Positions 1-8,072 of a DNA stretch of 19,307 nt are shown in pieces. The first letter of the stretch is position 1. Each line of letters starts with the position of its first letter. The position numbers and the translations under genes are program-made. The notes beneath the pieces are model-generated. The model made no database searches. It was not told the DNA's origin and saw nothing but the letters and a program-made list of their open reading frames with translations. Origin of the DNA: DASVTR01 sp033855775 (GTDB lineage: Bacteria; Acidobacteriota; Blastocatellia; Pyrinomonadales; Pyrinomonadaceae); NCBI GenBank assembly GCA_033855775.1, contig JAWVFT010000095.1:1-19307 (forward strand). The letters are read 5' to 3'.

Positions 1-231
1 AGCAGCGTTGAGCCGCTGCGTCTCTTCGGGCGAAGTGAGCGTGTTGATGTTGAGCGTGAACGGGCGCGACACGCCCCCGCGACTCCCGCCGATAAAGTAG
101 ACTATGCCTGTGATGGCACGCCCCTGCAACCTATTCTCCTGACCTCGCGCTTCCGCTGCCGGTTGAAAAATCGTTATCGCTATGACGCAGCACAACATGC
201 CTGACAGGCTAACTCCCGTCCTTCTCTTCAT
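1..231 (-). CDS. Small exported protein, 5' end only (runs off the left edge)
   Basis: An ATG at 229-231 on the minus strand opens 77 codons that continue past base 1. A strong Shine-Dalgarno AAGGAGG lies 6 bases upstream. The product starts with MKRRTGVSLSGMLCCVIAI, a basic start plus hydrophobic stretch, then a likely signal peptidase site near PAAEARG, so export through Sec is expected. The mature part contains TLNINTLTSPEETQRLNAA. This resembles small exported Acidobacteriota proteins in which such a TSP/DEE segment follows an N-terminal beta-strand; that likeness is from memory and weak. Function unknown. The coding call is firm because start, ribosome binding site, signal peptide and open frame agree. 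Confidence 0.72.
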   Translation of the reverse strand, partial: MKRRTGVSLSGMLCCVIAITIFQPAAEARGQENRLQGRAITGIVYFIGGSRGGVSRPFTLNINTLTSPEETQRLNAA

Positions 232-913
232 ACCTTGCCTCCTTGTTGGCTTAACCTTTTCCTGGACTTGCATTATCAAAAACTGGCTCTTCATCCTCTC
301 CCTCATTCCCTCGCGCGACTGCGCTCTCAAAAGCGCTTCGCGGTCGCATGCCGGGGCTTAAGGACGCGCTCCGGTTCCTTGCGCTTTCGCTAAATCGAGA
401 GGGCGCAGCCGGGAGGACGAATCCACATATATTCAGGGGAACCGGGATAATACAGCCGAACGACGCGACCGTCTGTGCGCTCTCGTACATCACGCCGCTT
501 CTCTATCATCGAAGCGGGCCATGACGAATCTGCCGAAGCTTGCGCCAAGGGAAACTCTGACAGCATTGTCATGAAGGCGGAGGCCGGTCGAATCCAACTA
601 CCACAGAGCAATCTAACAAAGGTAAGACTGGTCTTTTGTGTCCTCACGACATATGGTAATTTTAGTGAAACTAGCCGTGATGAGTTCGGTGATATACGTG
701 AGTTGATAGCGGAGGAGCAGACCGGCGCGGACGACACGGCGGAAGCCCCGCCATCTCAACTGCCGCTTGATCTGGAACCTTTCGTTCACCGCGTTAGCGC
801 GCGCGACCAATTTCAGAATCAACCTCTCGCGTATGTAGCCTCACCAGAGGCATCGCGGAAGCATCACCCATGCGGCTTATGGCGGATCTGCTCCAGAGGA
901 TAGGGAATCACAG
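232..913. other. Stretch without a convincing gene between the divergent exported protein and the methyltransferase
   Basis: Several overlapping open frames of 60-142 codons exist on both strands (for example 475-903 on plus and 390-737 on minus). None has a recognisable domain, a signal peptide or a good ribosome binding site. The 475-903 frame ends only 10 bases before the methyltransferase start, so a poorly conserved leader gene cannot be excluded, but its C-terminus (RKHHPCGLWRICSRG) does not look protein-like. No tRNA, repeat array or clear promoter was seen. The stretch may be regulatory DNA or decayed coding DNA at the edge of an acquired segment. Confidence 0.5.
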
Positions 914-3900
914 ATGCTTAAACCGCCATTCGAAAAGGTCGCTGGTCAGAAGTTGGACGAAGCGCTGCGCAAGTTTTTCATCGAAGGGTTTGGCTACGAA
1001 CGCATTGATAACGACCCGGGCGAGAAGCCGGGCGAACCTCACTACTGGCGCATGGTCGTGCCTGCAACCGAGTCGCAGCCGTTTGCCATCGCGCACCAGC
1101 CGGGGCTGTCCGCGATGGAGCGGAGGAAAGTCAGCAAGCTCTACATAGACAAAGTTATCCCGCACCGCGACGGCTCACCGGCGGTCGTTCCGAGTCTCTA
1201 CGGATTCACGGACGGCGCGAGGCACGTGTTTTTTAGCTCTGACCCGGCGCGCAACCGCGACGACCGCTTCGATCTTTCGGAAGAGACGTGGGAGTTCAGG
1301 GGAGTCAAAGCCAAAGTCGAGCGTCTGCGCATAGACAGCCTCGAATTTCAGGAGCGGCCAGGGCGGAAGCGGCCCCGCGTGGAGTTCCTGTTCGAGGCGG
1401 CGGCGCTCTCCGCGGACGATGGTTTCAAGAGATATGTCCACGCGATGCGCCGGAAACTGATGGGCGCTGTAGTGACCGACCATCGAGCGCTCGGGGCGGT
1501 CGTCTATCACCTGCTGGAAACACCCGAAGCTCGTGGGTCTGGGAAGCTGCGGTTCGTTGATAAAAACCAAAAGCTCAAGGTCGGGCTTGGTAATTTACAT
1601 CTAGAGTTTGGCATGAGACTCGGTGATGCGTTGGCAGCGGCAGTTGATACGCTCCTGCTTCGCTACATCGTGGCGCGATTTCTCGAAGCCTATCACCCTG
1701 ACGCGATGGAAGGGCTGCTCGACTCCGGCAGGATTCTCAAAAAAGGTAAACGGGGCCGCAAGGTCGGCGCGGCTCCCGGCAGCACGAAGGCTGAGAAGAC
1801 GCTCTTCGGCGATGACGGGGTATCGGTGGCAGAGTTCTCGGCTACGGAACTTGAAGTCGCAGAGATTGTCAGTCGTCCGATTGGCATAGATGTCTCAAAG
1901 GCGAAGAGGAAAGCCAGAGGCTCGGACGCGATGTTGTCCGACCTTTACGGTCGCGAGGATGAGGCGACAGGAGTAGGCACGGTGTTGGCGGAGGAGGACA
2001 AGCGGAAGACCATGTTTGGGGGAGACTTCTGCCTCGCCGATCTGGGCAAAGCAGCGCGAGGGATTCAGAAAGAGTTGCTGCGCGATACGGGTTCGCGCGG
2101 CTCGAAGTTGATACGAGACTTCCTCGGCAGAACGGGCGAACGCGACCGGGCGTGCCGGGAATTCCGGTACGAGGATTTGAGACCCAAAACGCTGCAAGAC
2201 TATTACGAGTCTTCGCTCGGCGCCGCTGTGCAGCTTACTTACGATAAAGAGAGCGATAGCTTTAAGCTTGATGTCGGGGAGAACAGGGGGCAGCGCAAGG
2301 AACTCGGCGCTTACTACACGGAAGAGCGCTTGTGTCGCTTGATGGTCGAGCGCGCGGTCAAGCCAGTTTTCGAAACGCTGCTTGACCAGTTACGCAAGAG
2401 CATCGCCGGCAAGAATGCGGTTGAAGCGCGAAGGGCTTTTGACGCGATTGTTAACTTCTCGGTGTGTGACCCGACGATGGGCAGCGCCCCGTTTTTGCGG
2501 TCGGCGTTTGATTATCTTTCAGAGCAGTACCTGCGATTGTGCCGCATCGTCATCGAGGCGAAAAGTTCAACCCCCGCTTTCTACGATGAGGCGACGAAGG
2601 ATTTGCCCTTCCTGCGAGAAGAAAAATGCAGGATGGATGAAGAGGGCGTCGGGCGTTGGGAGTGGCACATCCTGCGCCAGATGCTCTACGGCATAGACAT
2701 TGACCTCAAGGCGCTCAACATCGCCTGTCAAACGTTCACCTTGTCGGCGCTGAAGCGCATCAAGCAGGGGGAAAGATTCCCGTCGTTTTTCAACGTGAAT
2801 TTGAAGCTTGGCAATGCGCTGATTTCGCCAACCAAGCCGGGCGATAGACCGGAACTGTCTCGCCGGCACGGTAAAGAAATCGCGGGGCTCATCAAACTGC
2901 GGCGCGAGGCGAAGACGCTGCCCAACACGGAAAGGGCTTACGAGAAACTGGCGACGCTCTTTAGAAAGGTTGACGAAATCAGAGCGCCCATCGTCCGTGA
3001 GCTTGTGCAGGAGCGGCTTGCGCCGGCTCTGGAAAAGCACACGGACGAACTGCGACCGTTCTGCTGGGAGTTGGAATTTCCAGAACTATTTTTCAACGCC
3101 GACGGCTCCGTCAAAGAGGCGGCGGGATTCGACGTGATTATCGGGAACCCGCCGTGGGAATCGCTTGAGGTGCAAACGAACGAATTCTTCGAGCAGTTTC
3201 ACAAAGGCTACAGCGCTTTGAAGCCTGCTGCGAAGAAGGCGGAAATGAGAAAGAAACTTCTCGCCGACCACAGTATCGAAAGGGCTTTCGCACACCGGAA
3301 AGAAACGGTGGCTAGTTTGGTGAAGCTCGTCAAACCTGAGGCGGGCTTTTTCGAATTGCAGCATACGGTGCTTGATGGTGAACGGAAGCGTTCGGAGTAT
3401 GCGACGCACAAGATGATCGTCGAGCAATGCTTACGACTGGTGAAGCCGGGCGGGCGGCTGTCGCTGGTCGTGCCGTCTGGCTTTACGGGCGACTTAGGTT
3501 GCTACCTTCTGCGGCGTCGCATCTTTGAGAGTTGCAATATGCCTTATGTGCGCGGCTTTCGTGAAACCTCTCATATCTTCCCGACCATGACTCAAGCTTT
3601 TAATATTTTCTGCCTGACAATCGGCGGCGAAACCAAAAGCGTCTCATATCTGGCAGGATTGATGACATTGGACAACCTCGACGAAAGCGAGATGAAGGCG
3701 ATGCCTTTTCCGATTGAGTCTGTTAAGCGAATGTCTCCGCTAAGCTGGGCGCTTCCCCCCATTTCCGATGATAAAGAATTTTCGATTCTGGATAAGCTAT
3801 ACAAATTCCCTGTCCTGAATGAAAAAGTTCGGAACGGGTGGAACGCCAAAGTCTCCTATGCTGAATTCAATGCTACGAACGACGCGAAAAAAGGGTTGTT

Positions 3901-4555
3901 CCTTGAGACGGGATGGGAAGTCCCTTTGTGGGAGGGGAAATTGATGGGGCAGTACCAGCGCGCGGCGATTCCAAATATGGGAATTAGGTTGAAAGCCTAT
4001 TTGGATAGACGACCGGCATCTGTCGTCAATTCCAGTCGAGTAGTCATCCGAGATGTCGCTGGCTCTGAAACGGTGAGGCGTTTAATCTCTACCATTCTCC
4101 CTCCAGGATATGCGGTGGTCAACACACTGAATTATTTAGAACCGGCTGAGACTGATGAAGAGACGAAGATATTTCTGGCCGCCTGCCTGAACAGTTTCTT
4201 GTTGGAATGGCGAGCTAGACAAGTGTCAACAAGTAATCACATGAATGGGTTTGTCCTCCGGCAGCTTCCCGTGCCGCGACTTGCCGGAGGAGACAAATTC
4301 TTCGATGAGATAGTCGAACGCTCGGCGTCGCTGCTCCTCGCCGACGATGAGCTTAAAGAGCCGTTCAAAGACCTCAAGGTTAAGCCAGTGACCGACCAGC
4401 GCAGGCGCGTGACATTGCGCTGCGAAATTGACGCGCACATCGCCGCCATGTACGAGCTGACGGAAGCCGAGCTACAACTTATTCTAGACACCTTCTCGGA
4501 TGTGGATGCCGGCGAAAGGCAAGCCGTAATGGAAGCGTTCCGCGACCTTACGTGA
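914..4555 (+). CDS. Large N6-adenine DNA methyltransferase of the Eco57I / PglX / DrmMI type
   Basis: This 1213-residue protein is predicted to transfer a methyl group from S-adenosylmethionine to adenine N6 in DNA. Visible motifs, in order, are GAYYTEE at 465-471 (motif X), DPTMGSAPFL at 519-528 (motif I, cofactor binding; the usual form is DPxxGSGxFL), YGIDID at 592-597 (motif II region) and NPPW at 745-748 (motif IV, catalytic). This is the gamma-class order. Residues 1-450 form a long N-terminal region in which I see no clear PD-(D/E)xK nuclease. The C-terminal 350 residues look like a target-recognition region ending in the LRQLPVPRL segment common in this family. No helicase, nuclease or BREX/DISARM partner lies in the window, so it is an orphan here, or its partners are beyond the left edge. 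The C-terminal half is visibly more AT-rich than neighbouring genes, which suggests transfer. GAGGA at 896-900 is a weak ribosome binding site for the ATG at 914. Confidence 0.9.
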   Translation: MLKPPFEKVAGQKLDEALRKFFIEGFGYERIDNDPGEKPGEPHYWRMVVPATESQPFAIAHQPGLSAMERRKVSKLYIDKVIPHRDGSPAVVPSLYGFTDGARHVFFSSDPARNRDDRFDLSEETWEFRGVKAKVERLRIDSLEFQERPGRKRPRVEFLFEAAALSADDGFKRYVHAMRRKLMGAVVTDHRALGAVVYHLLETPEARGSGKLRFVDKNQKLKVGLGNLHLEFGMRLGDALAAAVDTLLLRYIVARFLEAYHPDAMEGLLDSGRILKKGKRGRKVGAAPGSTKAEKTLFGDDGVSVAEFSATELEVAEIVSRPIGIDVSKAKRKARGSDAMLSDLYGREDEATGVGTVLAEEDKRKTMFGGDFCLADLGKAARGIQKELLRDTGSRGSKLIRDFLGRTGERDRACREFRYEDLRPKTLQDYYESSLGAAVQLTYDKESDSFKLDVGENRGQRKELGAYYTEERLCRLMVERAVKPVFETLLDQLRKSIAGKNAVEARRAFDAIVNFSVCDPTMGSAPFLRSAFDYLSEQYLRLCRIVIEAKSSTPAFYDEATKDLPFLREEKCRMDEEGVGRWEWHILRQMLYGIDIDLKALNIACQTFTLSALKRIKQGERFPSFFNVNLKLGNALISPTKPGDRPELSRRHGKEIAGLIKLRREAKTLPNTERAYEKLATLFRKVDEIRAPIVRELVQERLAPALEKHTDELRPFCWELEFPELFFNADGSVKEAAGFDVIIGNPPWESLEVQTNEFFEQFHKGYSALKPAAKKAEMRKKLLADHSIERAFAHRKETVASLVKLVKPEAGFFELQHTVLDGERKRSEYATHKMIVEQCLRLVKPGGRLSLVVPSGFTGDLGCYLLRRRIFESCNMPYVRGFRETSHIFPTMTQAFNIFCLTIGGETKSVSYLAGLMTLDNLDESEMKAMPFPIESVKRMSPLSWALPPISDDKEFSILDKLYKFPVLNEKVRNGWNAKVSYAEFNATNDAKKGLFLETGWEVPLWEGKLMGQYQRAAIPNMGIRLKAYLDRRPASVVNSSRVVIRDVAGSETVRRLISTILPPGYAVVNTLNYLEPAETDEETKIFLAACLNSFLLEWRARQVSTSNHMNGFVLRQLPVPRLAGGDKFFDEIVERSASLLLADDELKEPFKDLKVKPVTDQRRRVTLRCEIDAHIAAMYELTEAELQLILDTFSDVDAGERQAVMEAFRDLT

Positions 4556-4616
4556 GACTGGTGGAGGGCAAATCTTAATGACAGGTCACACACTGCACGT
4601 CCCTAAAAGGGCCGTC

Positions 4617-4649
4617 AAAAACACCAATGGCCTCCCCGAAGGAAGGCCA
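4617..4649 (-). terminator. Rho-independent terminator of the tRNA-Val/tRNA-Asp unit
   Basis: Read on the minus strand, TGGCCTTCC and GGGAGGCCA pair around a TTCG tetraloop (4628-4649), with one U-G wobble. A run of five T follows a few bases later (4617-4621). It lies 29 bases past the 3' end of tRNA-Asp. On the plus strand the same stem has a C-A mismatch and no T run, so it serves the tRNA unit rather than the methyltransferase. Confidence 0.8.
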
Positions 4650-4678
4650 CTGCTGTTGCCACTACAGCTATTAAAAAA

Positions 4679-4753
<75 letters not shown>

Positions 4754-4792
4754 GGTAAAACTCTTGAATTGTCAATCGTGCTGGCTTCAACT

Positions 4793-4867
4793 TGGTAGGC
4801 ACGGAGGGATTCGAACCCCCAACCTCTTCCTTGTAAGGGAAGCCGTCTACCATTGACATACGTGCCT
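4793..4867 (-). tRNA. tRNA-Val (anticodon TAC), CCA encoded
   Basis: On the minus strand the acceptor stem AGGCACG pairs with CGTGCCT, followed by discriminator A and an encoded CCA (4793-4795). The D stem is TGTC/GACG, and the anticodon arm CTTCC-CTTACAA-GGAAG places TAC at positions 34-36. The T arm is GGGGG-TTCGAAT-CCCTC. The A1-T72 first pair is unusual for tRNA-Val, but the anticodon decides the call. It is the first gene of the unit, about 35 bases after the predicted transcription start. Unlike this gene, the tRNA-Asp beside it does not encode CCA. Confidence 0.92.
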
Positions 4868-4908
4868 GTGGTTTGGACTTCCGAAACTCTTACCGCAGGC
4901 GAAGTGTC

Positions 4909-4938
4909 ATCCTACAAAGATGAGCGCGAGGCTGTCAA
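4909..4938 (-). promoter_or_regulatory. Sigma70-type promoter for the tRNA-Val/tRNA-Asp unit
   Basis: On the minus strand a perfect -35 box TTGACA (4933-4938) is followed by an 18-base spacer and a -10 box TAGGAT (4909-4914). The expected start is near 4902, about 35 bases before tRNA-Val. No other gene lies between. Confidence 0.75.
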
Positions 4939-4974
4939 GCCAACGTCTCGCCTATGACATCACTACGCCCCGCC

Positions 4975-5184
4975 TCAGAGCAGCCAGACCGGCAACTCTT
5001 CTTTTCCGGCTCCCTCGTTTGGAGGGCTCGCGGCTTCCTCCGGCGTGCGCGATGCGAGCGCAACCGGCGCGGGTTGTTCGTCCGGCGGTCGCTTGTGCGC
5101 TTGTGCTTGCGGCTGCCTGTTTCTGTCGAGCGGGGCGATGAGCACGGCTTCCACCTGTTCGTCCATTCTTCCAATCACAGACAT
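4975..5184 (-). CDS. Small soluble protein of unknown function (69 aa)
   Basis: The start is the ATG at 5182-5184 on minus, chosen because AGGAGG lies exactly 6 bases upstream; an in-frame start 12 codons earlier has no such site. The product begins MSVIGRMDEQVEAVLIAPLD and ends in GKEELPVWLL. The middle is rich in Pro, Ala, Gln and charged residues and is probably disordered; there is no signal peptide, membrane segment or Cys. I do not recognise a family. It lies just upstream of the tRNA promoter and is divergent from the VWFA gene, with 97 bases between. The ribosome binding site and protein-like composition support a real gene, but it could be lineage-specific. Confidence 0.65.
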   Translation of the reverse strand: MSVIGRMDEQVEAVLIAPLDRNRQPQAQAHKRPPDEQPAPVALASRTPEEAASPPNEGAGKEELPVWLL

Positions 5185-5281
5185 GGGCGGCCTCCTGCGG
5201 CGAATCGTCGGCGCGGTCATTTCGCGCGGCGCGCGTTTGCGGCTATATTAACGCTATCCCGAATGTTGTCTCAGGAAGTTT

Positions 5282-6592
5282 ATGATGATGACAAGAAACT
5301 TGGCAAACCCCCGACGCAACGCGCGTGTCAATCAACGCAACGCGCGCAGCAATCGCGGCCTTCGACTTCTGCTCGCTCTTGCGGCGTCTCTTTTGTGCGG
5401 CGTGTTGACGACCAGCGCGCAGCAGCCAACTCAAACGCCGAACGCTCCGCAGCAAAGACCGCGACGGGTCGGCGATGCGACTCGTCCGAAGCCTTCGCCC
5501 ACGCCCACGCCAGGCCCACGCTCCGCCGAGACGCCTTTGGGCGAGGAGATTGACGAAGGCGATGTGGTGCGCGTGCAGACGCAACTGGTTTCCGTCCCGG
5601 CGGTCGTCACGGACGGCACGGGCCGCCCGCTCGTTAATCTGCGCGCCGAGAATTTTCTGCTCTACGAAGACGGACGCCCGCAGCAGATTAGCAATTTCAC
5701 GACGACGGAAGCGCCCTTCGAGGTCGCGCTGCTGCTCGACACTTCCGGCTCGACGCGCGCCGATGTGGCTTTGATTCGTCGCGCCGCGCTCGCCTTTATA
5801 AACTCGTTGCGCGCGGGCGACCGTGTGGCGATCGTCGCCTTCAACACCGCCGCGGACGGCCCTGCGCAACTGGCGACCGTTGACGTGTTGACGAAGTTGA
5901 CGAGCGACCGCGCCGTCCTGCGTAACGCTCTGGATAGAATCGGGACGAGCAACGGCACGCCTTTTTACGACGCGCTTGAACAGATTGCGACGACCGTGTT
6001 CCGTGAGTCGCCGCGTGAGGAATTGCGCGGGCGGCGGGCCGTGGTGGCCTTGACGGACGGCGTTGATTCGGCCAGCCTCGCGGAGTTTGCCGAGTCGCGC
6101 TCCGGCCTCTTGCGCGCCGGTGTCGCCTGCTATTTCGTGCAGGTCAACACGGAGGATTTTGTCGAAGACCGCTTGCTGCAAGATTGCCAGAGCTACGGCA
6201 CCATCCATTTGTCGAAGACGCAACTGCAACGCTATCGCCGCATCTTCGTGCCGCGCGGCGACGACGCGGACTACGCCAACTTCTGCCAACTCGGCTCCTT
6301 CGAGCGGATGCAGATTAGCCGTCAACTCTACACTCTGGCGCGCAACGAGATGGCAGACCTCGCGCGTTCTTCGGGCGGCAAGACTTTTAACGCCGCGAGC
6401 CTGCAAGAAGCGCGCGCGGCCTTCGCGCAGGTCGCGGATGAAATCGGCACGCAGTATAGTCTCGGCTATTATCCGACCAACAAAACGCGCGACGGTCGCT
6501 TTCGTTCAATCCGCGTCGAAGTGCGCGGCGTCGCCGGGGGCGCGAGCACGCAGGTCAGAGCGCGCGAAGGCTACTACGCCCCGAAGAGTTGA
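5282..6592 (+). CDS. Secreted VWFA-domain protein of the acidobacterial VWFA-related family
   Basis: The 436-residue protein starts with a basic segment and a hydrophobic stretch (LLLALAASLLCGVLTTSAQQ, ending near residue 48), a Sec signal peptide. A Pro/Thr-rich linker follows. A VWFA domain carries the metal-site DTSGS at 153-157 and TDG at 258-260. Near the C-terminus SLGYYPTNKTRDGRFRSI is a hallmark of the VWFA-related domain that is expanded in Acidobacteriota. An insert around residues 290-350 separates the domain's halves. Such proteins are thought to act in metal-dependent protein binding outside the cytoplasm; the partner is unknown. Three consecutive ATG codons (5282, 5285, 5288) follow AGGAAG at 5273-5278; the second has the best spacing. 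The next gene, deoB, starts 35 bases after the stop. Confidence 0.9.
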   Translation: MMMTRNLANPRRNARVNQRNARSNRGLRLLLALAASLLCGVLTTSAQQPTQTPNAPQQRPRRVGDATRPKPSPTPTPGPRSAETPLGEEIDEGDVVRVQTQLVSVPAVVTDGTGRPLVNLRAENFLLYEDGRPQQISNFTTTEAPFEVALLLDTSGSTRADVALIRRAALAFINSLRAGDRVAIVAFNTAADGPAQLATVDVLTKLTSDRAVLRNALDRIGTSNGTPFYDALEQIATTVFRESPREELRGRRAVVALTDGVDSASLAEFAESRSGLLRAGVACYFVQVNTEDFVEDRLLQDCQSYGTIHLSKTQLQRYRRIFVPRGDDADYANFCQLGSFERMQISRQLYTLARNEMADLARSSGGKTFNAASLQEARAAFAQVADEIGTQYSLGYYPTNKTRDGRFRSIRVEVRGVAGGASTQVRAREGYYAPKS

Positions 6593-6627
6593 GGCGGAAA
6601 ATTTCAAGAGAGGGTTTCCTAAACTTA

Positions 6628-7818
6628 ATGACACAGCCGAACAGTTTTAATCGCATCACTCTCATCGTGCTCGACAGTCTGGGCATGGGAGAGATGCCGG
6701 ACGCTGCGGACTGGGGCGACGCAGGCTCCGACACGTTGGGCCACATTCTTGAGACGCGCGAAGTGCGCCTGCCTAACTTGCAAGCGTATGGCCTCGGCAA
6801 CACGCGCCCGCTGCAAGGTCTCGCGCCCGCCGGCGAGCCGCGCGCCTCCTACGGGCGTTGCGCCCTGCGCTCGAACGGCAAAGACACGACGACCGGCCAT
6901 TGGGAGATGGCGGGCATCATTCTTGAGCGCGCCTTCCCGACCTACCCGCACGGCTTTCCGCCGCGCATCATCACGCGCTTCATCGAAGAGACGAACGTTC
7001 CCGGCATCCTCGGCAACGTTCCGGCTTCAGGCACGGAAATCATCAAGGAACTCGGCGAGGAACACGTCCGCACGGGCAAGCCAATCGTTTACACTTCAGC
7101 CGATTCCGTCTTTCAAATCGCCGCGCACGAATCAATCATTCCCGTCCCGAGGCTTTATGAAATCTGCGAGACGGCGCGGCGGATTCTGAAGGGCGAAGAC
7201 GAAGTGGGCCGCGTCATCGCGCGTCCGTTTGAAGGCGAAGCGGGCGCGTTTCGTCGCACCGAAAATCGTCATGACTACGCCGTGCCGCCGCCGCGCGAGA
7301 ATCTGCTCGTCGCGCTCTCGGACGCCGGGCTCGATGTTGTCTGCATCGGCAAGGTCGCTTCGATTTACGATTCGGCGGGCGTCACGGAAGACTTAACGGC
7401 CAAGAACAACACGCAGTCGATTGACCAGACCATCAAGGCTCTGAAGGACGACACGCGCGGCCTCATCTTCTCGAACCTCGTTGACTTCGACATGCTCTAC
7501 GGCCATCGCCGCGACCCCGAAGGCTACGCCCGCGCCCTCGAACACTTCGACGCGCGCCTGCCCGAAATCGAAGCCGCGATGAACGACGGCGACATCTTCA
7601 TCATCACCGCCGACCACGGCAACGACCCGACCTTCCCCGGCACAGACCACACGCGCGAATACGCCCCGCTCATCGTCTACGGCAAGCGCGCCCGCGCGGG
7701 CGTCAACCTGGGCATCCGCCGCTCGCTCGCCGACATCGGCCAGACCATCGCCGAAAACTTCGGCCTCACCTTGAACGCCGGAGAAAGCTTTTTAAGAGCA
7801 GTGACAAGTGACGAGTGA
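6628..7818 (+). CDS. deoB: Phosphopentomutase
   Basis: DeoB interconverts ribose or deoxyribose 1-phosphate and the 5-phosphate, linking nucleoside phosphorolysis to pentose metabolism in the cytoplasm. The 396-residue length is typical. Alkaline-phosphatase-superfamily features are LIVLDSLG with metal ligand D16, KDTTTGHWE around residues 85-93 with the phospho-accepting Thr, and TADHGND at 327-333 plus TDHTRE near 339-344 for the metal site. ATG 6628 is preferred: the frame opens at a TTG at 6589 that overlaps the VWFA stop, but conservation begins at NRITLIVLDS. GAGAGGG at 6608-6614 is a rather distant ribosome binding site. The last codons (VTSDE) and stop come from the start of the heptamer repeat at 7801, so the C-terminus was shaped by that repeat. 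Confidence 0.97.
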   Translation: MTQPNSFNRITLIVLDSLGMGEMPDAADWGDAGSDTLGHILETREVRLPNLQAYGLGNTRPLQGLAPAGEPRASYGRCALRSNGKDTTTGHWEMAGIILERAFPTYPHGFPPRIITRFIEETNVPGILGNVPASGTEIIKELGEEHVRTGKPIVYTSADSVFQIAAHESIIPVPRLYEICETARRILKGEDEVGRVIARPFEGEAGAFRRTENRHDYAVPPPRENLLVALSDAGLDVVCIGKVASIYDSAGVTEDLTAKNNTQSIDQTIKALKDDTRGLIFSNLVDFDMLYGHRRDPEGYARALEHFDARLPEIEAAMNDGDIFIITADHGNDPTFPGTDHTREYAPLIVYGKRARAGVNLGIRRSLADIGQTIAENFGLTLNAGESFLRAVTSDE

Positions 7819-8067
7819 CGAGTGACGAGCAGGAAAAGAAGCGATGAGTGACGAGCGATGAGCGACGAGTAACGAGCAATGAATGTTGAGTAAAAGAAGA
7901 CGAGCGACGAGCGACGAGTAAAAGCAAAGAGCTTGTCACTTATCGCTCATCATTTATGACTCAGCAACTATGATGCATCGCTTATCATTCATCACTCATT
8001 ACTCGTCGCTCATTACTCGTCGCTCGTCGCTGTTCCTACTCGTCACTTGTCACTCGTCACTTGTCAC
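7801..8067. repeat. Long imperfect palindrome of heptanucleotide repeats between convergent deoB and hpt
   Basis: The left half is built from degenerate GTGACGA units (GTGACAA, GTGACGA, GCGATGA and so on). The right half carries their reverse complements (TCGTCAC, TCGCTCA). The outer arms 7801-7835 and 8033-8067 are complementary at 33 of 35 positions, and complementarity continues, less perfectly, towards the centre near 7935. An RNA from either strand would fold into a very long hairpin. It sits between the ends of two convergent genes, supplies the deoB stop codon, and ends 5 bases before the hpt stop. It may act as a two-way transcription barrier; that is inference. It lacks the constant spacing and variable spacers of a CRISPR array. 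Confidence 0.9.
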
Positions 8068-8072
8068 TGTGT

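Noticed and set aside
475..903. 142-codon plus-strand frame just before the methyltransferase
   Set aside because: Its position would suit an operon partner, but there is no ribosome binding site, no domain, and an un-protein-like C-terminus. It is kept only as a note in the non-coding stretch.
1..913. Direct repeat of the tRNA-Asp 3' end as an island boundary
   Set aside because: I looked for a copy of the tRNA 3' segment in the left part of the window and saw none. If an attachment repeat exists, it is outside.
914..4555. Assignment to a BREX or DISARM system
   Set aside because: Only the methyltransferase is present; no BrxA/B/C/Z or DrmA/B/C/D-like gene lies within the window. It is left as a family-level call.
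4954..5553. 199-codon open frame on the plus strand
   Set aside because: It overlaps the 69-aa minus gene and the start of the VWFA gene, is dominated by Arg/Ser, and has no ribosome binding site or recognisable domain.
5243..6406. 387-codon open frame on the minus strand
   Set aside because: It is antisense to the VWFA gene, is rich in Arg/Ala/His with no domain, and arises from GC-rich codon bias. The plus frame has a signal peptide, MIDAS motif and family C-terminus.
7801..8067. Possible CRISPR array
   Set aside because: The units are 7 bases, directly abutting, degenerate and inverted in the second half, with no spacers and no cas genes nearby.
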